Part shown: positions 16,297-24,577 of the stretch, one piece after another
How positions within the stretch are numbered: the first letter of the stretch is position 1
How the letters are laid out: each line of letters opens with the position of its first letter
Assembly (NCBI GenBank): GCA_016744335.1
Contig: JADGEO010000021.1
Location: 1 to 59,180 of the forward strand
Reading direction: 5' to 3'
Length of the DNA: 59,180 bases
Source: Anaerolineales bacterium
GTDB lineage: Bacteria; Chloroflexota; Anaerolineae; Anaerolineales; Villigracilaceae
Made by a program: the position numbers and the translations under genes
The notes under the pieces: generated by a model
Seen by the model: the letters and a program-made list of their open reading frames with translations, nothing else
Told to the model about the DNA's origin: nothing
Database searches by the model: none

Positions 16297-16506
16297 CTAG
16301 AGAGCTACAACGTTGGTTGCTTGGGGGCCTTTTGCGCCTTGCTCAACGGTGAATTCAACTTGCTGACCTTCTTGAAGGTTGCGGTAACCTTCACCTTGAA
16401 TGGCACTGTAGTGAACAAATACGTCAGGTCCATCTTCGCGAGCTAAGAAACCATAGCCTTTTGTGCCGTTGAACCATTTGACTGTGCCGATAATACGTTC
16501 TGTCAT
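16297..16506 (-). CDS. csp: Cold-shock protein (CspA family)
   Basis: A 69-residue cold-shock domain protein covering the full family length. RNP1 is KGYGFL and RNP2 is [15 protein letters not shown] opens the OB-fold. It binds single-stranded RNA/DNA and acts as an RNA chaperone. AAGGAGG lies just before the ATG. Its message starts about 145 nt upstream and carries a terminator-like hairpin in the leader. Confidence 0.95.
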   Translation of the reverse strand: MTERIIGTVKWFNGTKGYGFLAREDGPDVFVHYSAIQGEGYRNLQEGQQVEFTVEQGAKGPQATNVVAL

Positions 16507-16578
16507 TCTGTTTGCCTCCTTATGGCAAATAAAAAAATTGTCGTGCGCTTGCAGTTCTGTCGAAGGGGCAAAATAAAA

Positions 16579-16607
16579 ACGGCTCGAAGCGAAGAGCCTC
16601 GAGCCGT
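16579..16607 (-). promoter_or_regulatory. Terminator-like hairpin in csp leader
   Basis: On the minus strand ACGGCTCGA pairs with TCGAGCCGT and is followed by TTTTTATTTTG. It therefore looks like an intrinsic terminator, located between the csp promoter and the csp start codon. It could be an attenuator whose folding depends on temperature or on Csp binding. Confidence 0.7.
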
Positions 16608-16657
16608 CACATTCATCTTTCCAATCGTGAACTTACATAGAGCATCTTGCGAGAGAA

Positions 16658-16686
16658 ATAATAAATGGAAAATCTCAAAAAGTCAA
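16658..16686 (-). promoter_or_regulatory. csp promoter
   Basis: On the minus strand: TTGACT (16686-16681), a 17-nt spacer, TATTAT (16663-16658). This implies a leader of about 145 nt. The remainder of the 414-bp gap (16687-16807) up to the MITE holds only a weak hairpin and no gene. Confidence 0.75.
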
Positions 16687-16807
16687 GGATGATTTTATAC
16701 CGAAAAAGTTAGGTTATGTTGAATTCTGGTTGAGATGGAAGTCCCGTAGAGCACACTCCCGTCTCTATCCAAGTTCTTCCTTTTAGGGGGTAAGCATTAG
16801 TGTTAGT

Positions 16808-16920
16808 TAGACCTCTTGCATAAGTGCTCTAGCCGCCGTCCTCGGCGGCGTGTTTTAGCGAAGCCTGCGCCGAGGACGGCGCAGGGAGCGTAGAGAAAAC
16901 AGGCTTTTGCAAGAGGTCTA
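16808..16920. mobile_element. 113-bp MITE, copy 1
   Basis: It begins TAGACCTCTTGCATAAG and ends CTTTTGCAAGAGGTCTA, giving terminal inverted repeats with TA at both ends. Inside, GCCGTCCTCGGCG and CGCCGAGGACGGC form a second stem, so the whole element folds on itself. It has no coding capacity. Its right end directly abuts the stop codon of the sensor kinase gene (16921-16923). Near-identical 113-bp copies lie at 23215 and 24337. Confidence 0.9.
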
Positions 16921-19203
16921 TTAGATAATTACACTAATTGCCTTGCTGATAGGTAAAGTATTTCCTTGTAGTTGTTTACGTAAAGGTAAAATAACGTGGA
17001 AATGGCTACCAGGAAAATTAATTTCATCATGTCCGGGGCTTTCAACCCAAACCTTGCCGCCATGTGCCTCAACAATACCACGAGAGAGGGCTAATCCTAA
17101 GCCTGTACCGCTCCCTTTGAACTTGGTTTTGCCTGTTGAGTGGTGATTAAGGTGCTCGCCGGGTTGGTAGAACTTTGTGAAAATAACTTCTTTAAAATTA
17201 GGGTCAATACCAATGCCTGTATCGCTGATGATAAGTTCAATTCCGCCCTCGGGCATCTTTTCGTTACCAAAAGGTAGTGTTTTTCCTCGAACCATAATTC
17301 TGCCTTCATTGGGGGTGAATTTAATGGCATTTGAGATAAGGTGATAGAAAACTTTTCGTAAAGTATTTGGATCGGCTTGAATGCCGGGGACGGGTGGTAA
17401 ATCGATTTTGAGTTTTTGGTCGCGCTCATCAAGTACTTGCTTGAGTCCTGTGCAGACTTCTTGCACTAATTTCCCTACATCAATTGGTTCTAACTCAAGT
17501 TCTAATGTGCGTGCATCAATCTGGGCTATGTCAAATAGGCTGTCCATGACTTCGTGTAGCCGCATTGTTCCTTCGTGGATGCCTTTGAGCATTTTTAGCA
17601 TCATTTCATCTAAGGATGGGGTTTCCAGTAGCATTTCTGTATAGCCGCGCATTACCGTTAGCGGCGTACGTAACTCATGTGAGGCAATACTGATAAAATC
17701 AGATTTTGTGCGGTCGATTTTCTCAAGGTCTCTTTTCGTGTTTTCCAAATCTCGGTAAGCATCGCGCACCTGATTATTTAAGGACATCAGATTTTCTACA
17801 AGACGCGCGTTTTCGAGTGCAACTGCCGTTTGTGAGGCTAAAGCACTGAGGGTGAGTAGGTTTTCTTTAGAATAGCGATTGCCAGAGATTTTTCCACCGA
17901 GAGCAAAAAGGCCAATCCATTCATTTTTAGAGAAAATTGGGACGTAAATTTCTGCATCTAAATATTTGAGTCTATCTCGCTCCTCGGGGTAAGATAATTT
18001 ATATTCGGGAAGTAAATCAAGGTCAAATTGGAGTAAGGGTTTTTTTTTATCTAGAAAATATATGGCAATAGGTCCCTTACTGTTTAGTGCGATTATGTTA
18101 ATCGGTCGTTCACCCTTATTGCGTACGGCACGTAGCGCGTAATAGGGTGTTTCTGGTTTTGTGTTTTTATCTACGAGAAAAAGGAAGCCACGCTGAATGC
18201 CCATTGTTTCCATAATGAGGCTAACGGTGACATCCGCAAGTCTTTTTACTTCAATGATATTGCTGATGCTTTTGCTATACTCGTTAACTGTTTGGCTTAC
18301 ATCTAATTGGTCAATGCCTAACCAATGATCTACAATCTCTTCGACAAACTTAAATAAGGGACGGAAGAAGGTTGCTAAAAGAGTAGCAATAACTGCCCCA
18401 ATAACAAGAGGGCTATTTTGTGTAACCTCAGGGAAAATAGCCTGCGCTATACCAAAACCGATTATATAAAAAACACCCGCGAGCAAGGTCGTAGAAATAT
18501 AGACAAGCCCGCTACGGGAAAACTCTTGTAAATCAGGCAAGTGATGGCTTACAATAATATACCCAAGTAGCCAAACGCCAAATATGCGCAAAGGCGCGCC
18601 CCAATTAGGGAGGTTTTCAATAAAAAGCAAATCGGCACTAAAAAGAAGCGCAAAAATGAGCAACCAATAGTGAAGACGATTGCGGTGCAAGGGTTGTCTC
18701 GTATCTTTATAGGCACGTCTGTAAGTAAAAAACGAAGACAGTGAAAAACTTAGCCATCCTAAAAATACAACAGCATACCCAACTCTTTCACTAGGAAGCA
18801 TCCATGTCTCGTTTGACCATAGGATATCGGGAATCTGAAAAATATCAAGGGTAAGTAAAACCAGTATGGCTACCCAAAAAGTACCAAGCCCTATCCAAAT
18901 TGCAAATCTCTTTTTTTCTAAAAATGCGTAAAGAATGAGTACTAATAATAAAGAAAGCGCAAGTGTGCTAAACCAAAGAATTTGTTCAATAGTAAAGGCA
19001 TATAAATTTGGCAATAACCCCACTTGCCAGGCAGATTGCATCCCATGCACCACAAGCGCAACAAGTGCGTAAAGGGCGGTTAGATAGGTGAGTGCCTTTT
19101 GCCCCGCTTGACGCTTTAAAACCATCACAATTACCGCAAGGTAAACGATAGATTCAAAAATAAATAATAAAAGAAGGGGTAAAAATGGATTAATGGGAAA
19201 CAT
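16921..19203 (-). CDS. Membrane sensor histidine kinase with GAF domain
   Basis: A 760-residue hybrid-free histidine kinase. The first ~290 residues contain about eight or nine membrane segments. Then follow a GAF domain (about 310-475), a coiled coil (about 475-500), HisKA with phosphoacceptor His509 in SHELRTPLT, and a HATPase domain with N-box YHLISNAIKF, G1 DTGIGI and G2 GTGLGLAL. It should sense a signal in or at the membrane and autophosphorylate. No response regulator lies beside it, so it is an orphan kinase here. TATACT lies 7 nt before its start codon (leaderless layout). The MITE at its 3' end does not alter the domain. Confidence 0.9.
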   Translation of the reverse strand: MFPINPFLPLLLLFIFESIVYLAVIVMVLKRQAGQKALTYLTALYALVALVVHGMQSAWQVGLLPNLYAFTIEQILWFSTLALSLLLVLILYAFLEKKRFAIWIGLGTFWVAILVLLTLDIFQIPDILWSNETWMLPSERVGYAVVFLGWLSFSLSSFFTYRRAYKDTRQPLHRNRLHYWLLIFALLFSADLLFIENLPNWGAPLRIFGVWLLGYIIVSHHLPDLQEFSRSGLVYISTTLLAGVFYIIGFGIAQAIFPEVTQNSPLVIGAVIATLLATFFRPLFKFVEEIVDHWLGIDQLDVSQTVNEYSKSISNIIEVKRLADVTVSLIMETMGIQRGFLFLVDKNTKPETPYYALRAVRNKGERPINIIALNSKGPIAIYFLDKKKPLLQFDLDLLPEYKLSYPEERDRLKYLDAEIYVPIFSKNEWIGLFALGGKISGNRYSKENLLTLSALASQTAVALENARLVENLMSLNNQVRDAYRDLENTKRDLEKIDRTKSDFISIASHELRTPLTVMRGYTEMLLETPSLDEMMLKMLKGIHEGTMRLHEVMDSLFDIAQIDARTLELELEPIDVGKLVQEVCTGLKQVLDERDQKLKIDLPPVPGIQADPNTLRKVFYHLISNAIKFTPNEGRIMVRGKTLPFGNEKMPEGGIELIISDTGIGIDPNFKEVIFTKFYQPGEHLNHHSTGKTKFKGSGTGLGLALSRGIVEAHGGKVWVESPGHDEINFPGSHFHVILPLRKQLQGNTLPISKAISVII

Positions 19204-19210
19204 CGCAGAA

Positions 19211-19216
19211 AGTATA
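19211..19216 (-). promoter_or_regulatory. -10 box of sensor kinase, leaderless layout
   Basis: On the minus strand TATACT (19216-19211) lies 7 nt before the ATG at 19203. A possible -35, TTGCCT, lies at a 19-nt spacing. No ribosome binding site is present. Confidence 0.5.
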
Positions 19217-19267
19217 CTCGAAATCGGTTATCATTAGGCAATCAATCTAAACTTTTTAGGAAAAAAA

Positions 19268-21892
19268 ATGCTTATCTCAAAAAAACTTCAAGAAAAATAT
19301 GATTTAAAGGACCTTCTCGTTGCCGATTTTTCAGCCGCGCGCATTTTTGCAGAAAAATTGAGTGTAGGATATGAGAATCCCCTCCCTGCTAGCGAAATTA
19401 ACGCGATGGGGTTATTGGATGAAGTCATGCATATCCTCATTCGCCAATATGAGATGGAAAATGCAGATGCGATGACGCGCGCTCTCGATCACCTTGCTAA
19501 TGAATACGGGCGGGACGAACTTGATTTGGGCTTGGCGCGCGTTGGTGAGTGTTTTACTGCCCCTGCTTCCTTCCTAAGTCCTTCCCCTTCTGTGGAGAGA
19601 GAAAGAGATGAGGGGGTAATAGAAGAACTGCTTATTCTCACTGTCAATAACGAAAACCCAGCGTTAGAGAAATATAAAGAGCTACTTGATGAGACTCCGC
19701 TTGAAGATACTTTTTACAGCACGATGCTCACGCCCCTCGATAAGTTTTTTAACCGCGATGTAAGTTTTGGGTCACGTTCGGAATCGTTGCTTCAAATCTT
19801 GCGCGCCCCTCAGGAATCATCCCCAGAATCCTTAAAAGGACAGTTGAGTTATGTTGTCCAAGAATGGGGAGAGATGTTGGGTGAGAAACTCATCCAGGAA
19901 ATTTTGCGCGGCATGGATTATCTGACTGAAGAAGAAATTAGAGATTGGGCTGGCACGGGTGGCTCGGATGGTACGGCAGAAATCCCTGAATTTTTTGGCG
20001 GCGATTACGAAGAATATGAGCGGTTTAGCGTAGATAAAGAGTGGATGCCGCAGATTGTTTTGGTGGCGAAAAACGCCTATGTGTGGCTCGACCAGCTCTC
20101 GAAGCAATATGAGCGGGAGATTGTGCGGCTCGACCAAATTCCAGATGAAGAATTAGATTTGTTGGCGGCGCGTGGCTTTAGCGGCTTATGGCTGATTGGT
20201 TTGTGGGAGCGGAGCAAGGCTTCTCGTAAAATTAAGCAGAAAATGGGCAACCCAGATGCGGTGGCTTCTGCATATTCGCTCGATGATTACGCAATTGCTT
20301 GGGAGTTAGGCGGGCAGGACGCGCTAGAGAATTTGCGCTGGCGGGCATGGCAACGCGGCATTCGTTTGGCGGCAGATATGGTGCCGAACCACATGGGAAT
20401 CGATTCTCGTTGGGTTGTTGAGCATCCTGAGCGTTTTCTTTCACTCGATTATCCTCCCTACCCCGGATATACCTTTAACGGTGATAATTTGTCGGATGAT
20501 GGGCGCGTGGGGATTTATCTCGAAGACCATTATTATAATCATTCTGATGCCTCGGTTGTTTTTAAGCGCGTTGATAATGAGTCAGGTGAGACGAAATTTA
20601 TCTATCATGGCAATGATGGGACATCTATGCCATGGAATGATACCGCCCAACTTAATTTTCTTGACCCCAACGTGCGCGAAACAGTTATTCAGACCATTTT
20701 GAATGTGGCACGGCAATTTCCTGTAATCCGTTTTGATGCGGCGATGACTTTGGCGAAGAAACATATTCAACGCTTATGGTATCCAGAGCCTGGGCATGGG
20801 GGCGCGATTCCTTCTCGGTCTGAGCATGGCATTCCGCGTGCAGAATTTGAGCAAGTTGTGCCGCAAGAATTTTGGCGTGAAGTTGTTGACCGCGTTGCAA
20901 AAGAAGTGCCTGATACCCTTTTACTCGCCGAAGCCTTTTGGCTGATGGAGGGATATTTTGTCCGCACGCTGGGGATGCACCGAGTTTATAACTCTGCTTT
21001 TATGCACATGCTTCGTGACGAAGATAATGGTGGTTACAGACAGGTGATGAAAAATACGCTCACCTTTGACCCCCAAGTGCTGAAACGCTACGTCAACTTT
21101 ATGAATAACCCCGATGAAGAGACCGCCGTAGAGCAATTTGGCAAAAGTGACAAGTATTTTGGTATTTGCACCCTCTTGGCGACTCTGCCAGGATTGCCAA
21201 TGTTTGGGCATGGGCAGGTAGAAGGCTTCAGTGAAAAATACGGGATGGAATACCGCCGCGCCTACCGTGACGAAACACCTGATGCCGGTTTTGTACAGTA
21301 TCACGACGACACCATCGCCCCCCTCCTCCACCGCCGATACATTTTTGCAGATGTAGACAATTTTTTGCTCTACCACTTTTTCAACGCAGATGGGCATGTG
21401 GTTGAGGATGTTTTTGCCTACTCAAATCGTTCGGATCATGAGCAGGCTTTGGTTATTTACCATAATAAATTTGGCGATACGCGGGGCTGGATCAAAGAAT
21501 CTACTTCCTTTGCTGTAAAATCTGCGGGCGATGAGTATCTCGTTAAACGTTCTCTCGTTGAGGGATTAGATTTAGTTGCCAAAGAGGGATATGTTATTTT
21601 CAGAGATTTGGTGACGGGGCTAGAGTATATCCGTGCGATTGCTGAGTTGGCAGAAAAGGGGCTTTATGTAGAACTTGGTGCGTATCAGCGGCATGTTTTC
21701 CTAGATTTCCACGTTGTTGGTGATGAGTGGCGCGAGATTTGTCTCGCTTTGAATGGGGCGGGGGTAGAATCTATGGATGGGGAGATGTTCTTTGTAGAGG
21801 AAGAAGTCGTTGAAGACGATGCGGTAGAAGATGATCGGGAAACAAGAAAAAAGAAAGAAGGAAAGATGAAAGAAGCGACCGCACGGGGATAA
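19268..21892 (+). CDS. GH13 alpha-amylase-family glycosidase
   Basis: An 874-residue protein. The N-terminal ~270 residues are helical and not recognised. The catalytic (beta/alpha)8 barrel follows: region I ADMVPNHMG, region II VIRFDAAMT with nucleophile Asp490, region III LLLAEAF with acid/base Glu555, and region IV NNPDEETA with Asp616, where the usual HD pair is NPD. It should cleave or transfer alpha-glucosyl bonds of glycogen, starch or maltodextrins. The specificity is unclear. There is no signal peptide, so it is cytoplasmic. Residues about 101-118 (LSPSPSVERERDEGV) look like an in-frame repeat insertion, and the last residues (ATARG) and stop come from a dispersed repeat (21875-21904). 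AGGA precedes the ATG. Confidence 0.85.
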   Translation: MLISKKLQEKYDLKDLLVADFSAARIFAEKLSVGYENPLPASEINAMGLLDEVMHILIRQYEMENADAMTRALDHLANEYGRDELDLGLARVGECFTAPASFLSPSPSVERERDEGVIEELLILTVNNENPALEKYKELLDETPLEDTFYSTMLTPLDKFFNRDVSFGSRSESLLQILRAPQESSPESLKGQLSYVVQEWGEMLGEKLIQEILRGMDYLTEEEIRDWAGTGGSDGTAEIPEFFGGDYEEYERFSVDKEWMPQIVLVAKNAYVWLDQLSKQYEREIVRLDQIPDEELDLLAARGFSGLWLIGLWERSKASRKIKQKMGNPDAVASAYSLDDYAIAWELGGQDALENLRWRAWQRGIRLAADMVPNHMGIDSRWVVEHPERFLSLDYPPYPGYTFNGDNLSDDGRVGIYLEDHYYNHSDASVVFKRVDNESGETKFIYHGNDGTSMPWNDTAQLNFLDPNVRETVIQTILNVARQFPVIRFDAAMTLAKKHIQRLWYPEPGHGGAIPSRSEHGIPRAEFEQVVPQEFWREVVDRVAKEVPDTLLLAEAFWLMEGYFVRTLGMHRVYNSAFMHMLRDEDNGGYRQVMKNTLTFDPQVLKRYVNFMNNPDEETAVEQFGKSDKYFGICTLLATLPGLPMFGHGQVEGFSEKYGMEYRRAYRDETPDAGFVQYHDDTIAPLLHRRYIFADVDNFLLYHFFNADGHVVEDVFAYSNRSDHEQALVIYHNKFGDTRGWIKESTSFAVKSAGDEYLVKRSLVEGLDLVAKEGYVIFRDLVTGLEYIRAIAELAEKGLYVELGAYQRHVFLDFHVVGDEWREICLALNGAGVESMDGEMFFVEEEVVEDDAVEDDRETRKKKEGKMKEATARG

Positions 21893-21904
21893 ATCCGCTG
21901 TGCT
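21875..21904. repeat. GCGACCGCACGGGGATAA repeat, copy 1 (supplies GH13 stop)
   Basis: GCGACCGCACGGGGATAA is identical to 22053-22070. The TAA is the stop codon of the GH13 gene. The right arm is weaker here (ATCCGCTGTGCT) than in copy 2. Confidence 0.65.
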
Positions 21905-21930
21905 AGCCTGAATGGGCTTCGTTAAAATAG

Positions 21931-21950
21931 CACGGACGTTCGCGTCCGTG
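21931..21950. repeat. Perfect hairpin CACGGACG/CGTCCGTG
   Basis: 8-bp arms with a TTCG loop, about 40 bp after the GH13 gene. There is no clear T tract, so it is more likely a REP-like unit than a terminator. The 401-bp gap 21893-22293 also holds the repeat at 22053 and a hairpin at about 22105-22137, and no gene I can support. Confidence 0.55.
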
Positions 21951-22052
21951 TGGGGGACGTAAATGCAAATATATTGTTTTTATACGAAAATGCCCATTCC
22001 TAAGAATATTCCTAACGCGTGATTTTGCATACTAAAGATTGCGAGAATTCTG

Positions 22053-22090
22053 GCGACCGCACGGGGATAAGCTCGCCGTGCGGTCATCGC
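22053..22090. repeat. GCGACCGCACGGGGATAA repeat, copy 2
   Basis: GACCGCACGG pairs with CCGTGCGGTC around GGATAAGCTCG, forming a strong hairpin. Its first 18 bases are identical to those at the 3' end of the GH13 gene. Confidence 0.7.
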
Positions 22091-22293
22091 TTTTAATGAA
22101 TAGAACTGTACTGCATTTGAAAAATGCGTTGCAGTTCGAGGCTAACCAACACACGCGTCTCTATGACCCGATGTACAACCCATCTTATACAATGCCTCAC
22201 TCAGATTTTGGGTAATTATAGCTGTTTTTTGCCCCATCTGTCCCCATTTTCATCTCACATCGGGGGGAGGACTGAGGGGGGCGGGTGACTACG

Positions 22294-23184
22294 TCATCCC
22301 TGCATTAGCACCAAATTATCTTTCTCTACCTTCGCCAAAGACGCCATATATTCACATTTGATACGCAATAAAAAGAAAAGCCGCTTATTTGCAATCGGTA
22401 GTAATGTCTCGAAATTCCCCTGTCCTTTAGCAAGGATCACATCTGCGGAGTCATATAAACGTTGGAACTCCTCTGTTGTCTCAGGAAGAATCGTACCGGG
22501 ATAGACGCTCCCGCTAGAGATGGTACGAACAACGCGATCAAGCCCTATCTCTTCGGCATCCTTTAGCGTGGCATCGTTAATAATCGGCTTTTCGCGAAGA
22601 GCTGCCACGATTTCAAGATTTGGATATTCTCGCTTAATCTCTTTTATGAAGAGCTTGTCGAAAACGATTTCCCCGCTGTTATCACAAATATAAAGAAGTA
22701 ATGAAGCATTTCCTAACATTTCCTTAAATATGTCAAGATCATAATGAGCAAAAGGGATTTTATCGAGAAGTTGTAGCTCCTCATCCAAATTAAGAGAATC
22801 GCGACCTTTAGCACCGAAATCTATGATATTTCCAGCGGCAGCAATCTGCATCCCTGTTTCTAATGGAGATGTACTAGCATCTATTTTTTTCTGGAAACTC
22901 TTTGCGTAAGATAAAGATAAAAGATTAGATTTTTTCTTCACCTCTGCGTATATATCAAAATTAGGCGATTCGCCTTGTTCCTGAATAATCGCGTCTGCCA
23001 CATAACGAATAATATGTTGCGTTAAAAGGGGGACTCTTTTCGATTTTTCTAATCCTGCCTTGGCGACATTGATAATTCTCTCAGTTTGCTCCTCAGTAAG
23101 CTCTGCAAAACGACATGCTGAGCGTGTCTGAGCAATAACGCAGGGATGACAATCTGCGGCAATACTAGATTTTTCTTTACTCAT
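22294..23184 (-). CDS. DUF89/ARMT1-family damage-control phosphatase
   Basis: A 296-residue protein of the DUF89 family, subfamily with an N-terminal DCHPC cysteine motif. Conserved family elements are YICDNSGEIVFDKLFI, VVAALREKPIINDATLKDAEEIGL and DVILAKGQGNFETL, which contribute metal and phosphate ligands. Characterised DUF89 proteins are metal-dependent phosphatases that remove damaged or harmful sugar-phosphates and cofactor intermediates; the substrate here is unknown. AAGAGG precedes the ATG. The gene stands alone, with a MITE just upstream. Confidence 0.85.
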   Translation of the reverse strand: MSKEKSSIAADCHPCVIAQTRSACRFAELTEEQTERIINVAKAGLEKSKRVPLLTQHIIRYVADAIIQEQGESPNFDIYAEVKKKSNLLSLSYAKSFQKKIDASTSPLETGMQIAAAGNIIDFGAKGRDSLNLDEELQLLDKIPFAHYDLDIFKEMLGNASLLLYICDNSGEIVFDKLFIKEIKREYPNLEIVAALREKPIINDATLKDAEEIGLDRVVRTISSGSVYPGTILPETTEEFQRLYDSADVILAKGQGNFETLLPIANKRLFFLLRIKCEYMASLAKVEKDNLVLMQG

Positions 23185-23214
23185 TTTACCTCTTGGTTTT
23201 TATGTTTTTTTGAA

Positions 23215-23327
23215 TGGACCTCTTGCATAAGTGCTCTAGCCTCCGTCCTCGGTGGCGTGTTTTAGAGAAGCCTGCGCTGAGGACGGCGCAGGGAGCGTAG
23301 AGAAAACAGGCTTTTGCAAGAGGTCTA
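23215..23327. mobile_element. 113-bp MITE, copy 2
   Basis: Same length and order as copies 1 and 3. The left end reads TGGACC instead of TAGACC, and the inner left stem has two changes (GCCTCCGTCCTCGGTGGCG). The right end GGTCTA is intact. It lies 22 bp after the nitroreductase stop codon. Confidence 0.88.
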
Positions 23328-23349
23328 ATAGTCAAGTAATGCGAAAAAA

Positions 23350-24129
23350 CTACCCCTCCCTCCACACCTTCACCATCTCCCGTACCGAGCGACTCATTTC
23401 TTTCGAAAATTCAGAGTTGAATTTACGCAAAAACATGTGTTGCCCATAATTCGTAATTCCACGCGTTGCTTTGCCTTGTGGCAAAGCTTTTTCTCGCTCG
23501 GCAAACATCTCTTTAAAACCATCCCCATCCAAGCGTTGATATTCATTCTCAAAGACGATGAATTTCTCATCGAAACGCGTCGTCACCTTACGATCTTTTT
23601 GTTGCTGGGTAGGATAGCCAAAGACCAGCATCGCGATTGGGAAAACATGCGGGGGTAAATTAAACATTTCCTTGTGGGTTTCGTAATTCTCCATAATATC
23701 GCCGATATAGCAGGAGCCAAGCCCAAAGGATTCTGCCGCAACAACCGCGTTTTGTGCGGCGATCAGTGCATCGGAGCAAGCTAGAAAGAGATCGCCTTCT
23801 GCTGGTTTTCGCATCTCGATTTTTCGCTCGGCGCAAAGTGTTTCTACGCCAGAGTGGAAGAAATAATCGTACCAGCGTTGATAATCTGCCAGAAAAATCC
23901 AGACCATCGGCGCGCGGGCGATGAAAGGTTGGTTGTCGCAGGTTTTGACCAATCTATCTTTGATGCGTTGATCGGTGATGTCTAAAATTGAGTAGAACAT
24001 CATATTCCCAGCGGTGGGTGCGCGCAAAGTTGCTTCAAGGATTTTGGCTTTCACATCCGCTTCAATAGGACGTTTTTCAAAGGAGCGGACAGATTTACGA
24101 TTGAGTAGAATATCGAGGGTGGGATTCAT
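23350..24129 (-). CDS. Nitroreductase family flavoprotein
   Basis: A 259-residue protein of the FMN nitroreductase family (NfsA/FRP type): LNRKSVRSFEKRPI opens the fold, LRAPTAGN is the FMN-contact segment and AESFGLGSCYIGDI is the conserved mid-region. The C-terminal extension (GMTNYGQHMFLRKFN-like) matches the longer NfsA/FRP subgroup. It should reduce nitro compounds, quinones or flavins with NAD(P)H. The second ATG (24129) is preferred because the AAGGA site is 10 nt from it and touches the first ATG (24138). Confidence 0.85.
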   Translation of the reverse strand: MNPTLDILLNRKSVRSFEKRPIEADVKAKILEATLRAPTAGNMMFYSILDITDQRIKDRLVKTCDNQPFIARAPMVWIFLADYQRWYDYFFHSGVETLCAERKIEMRKPAEGDLFLACSDALIAAQNAVVAAESFGLGSCYIGDIMENYETHKEMFNLPPHVFPIAMLVFGYPTQQQKDRKVTTRFDEKFIVFENEYQRLDGDGFKEMFAEREKALPQGKATRGITNYGQHMFLRKFNSEFSKEMSRSVREMVKVWREG

Positions 24130-24186
24130 GGAGTTCATTTCCTTTTTTAAAAATGTAGAGACATTTTCTTAAATAAGTAGGGGAGA

Positions 24187-24219
24187 GACCTGTCAGGTTT
24201 CCAAAATTTGTCAGGTCTG
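24187..24219. repeat. GACCTGTCAGGT repeat
   Basis: AGACCTGTCAGGTTT faces TTGTCAGGTCT, a foldback of a type common between genes in Chloroflexota and Cyanobacteria. It belongs to a 448-bp gene-free stretch (24130-24577) that also holds MITE copy 3 and an inverted CGTGAACG/CACGCTACACG segment. Confidence 0.55.
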
Positions 24220-24336
24220 TTACGACATTTTGAAGAACTGTGTCGTTCCCGACCTTAATTTGGATGTGATTAGAGTACGTTTACTGAAGTGTTTTTTGGT
24301 GTGTTCCATATTACTTTATAGCATTGCAAAATATAA

Positions 24337-24449
24337 TAGACCTCTTGTATAAGTGCTCTAGCCGCCGTCCTCGGCGGCGTGTTTTAGAGAAGCCTGCGCC
24401 GAGGACGGCGCAGGGAGCGTAGAGAAAACAGGCTTTTGCAAGAGGTCTA
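24337..24449. mobile_element. 113-bp MITE, copy 3
   Basis: TAGACCTCTTGTATAAG at the left end and CTTTTGCAAGAGGTCTA at the right. It differs from copy 1 at only a few positions (C to T in the left end, GCG to GAG in the centre). It lies about 200 bp upstream of the nitroreductase start. Confidence 0.9.
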
Positions 24450-24577
24450 ATGTGTTGCGTGAACGTTTAAAAACGAAACACGCTACACGTAACACAGGTT
24501 TTCCGAAAGCATTGGAAACCCACCCACTAGCTACATATCACTTTTAAAAAAATCTGTTTTTCCTGATTACCTGATTC

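Noticed and set aside
19268..21892. Gene fusion in the GH13 enzyme
   Set aside because: The N-terminal part is unrecognised, but the frame is continuous and the catalytic motifs are in order, so a repeat insertion explains the odd stretch better than a fusion.
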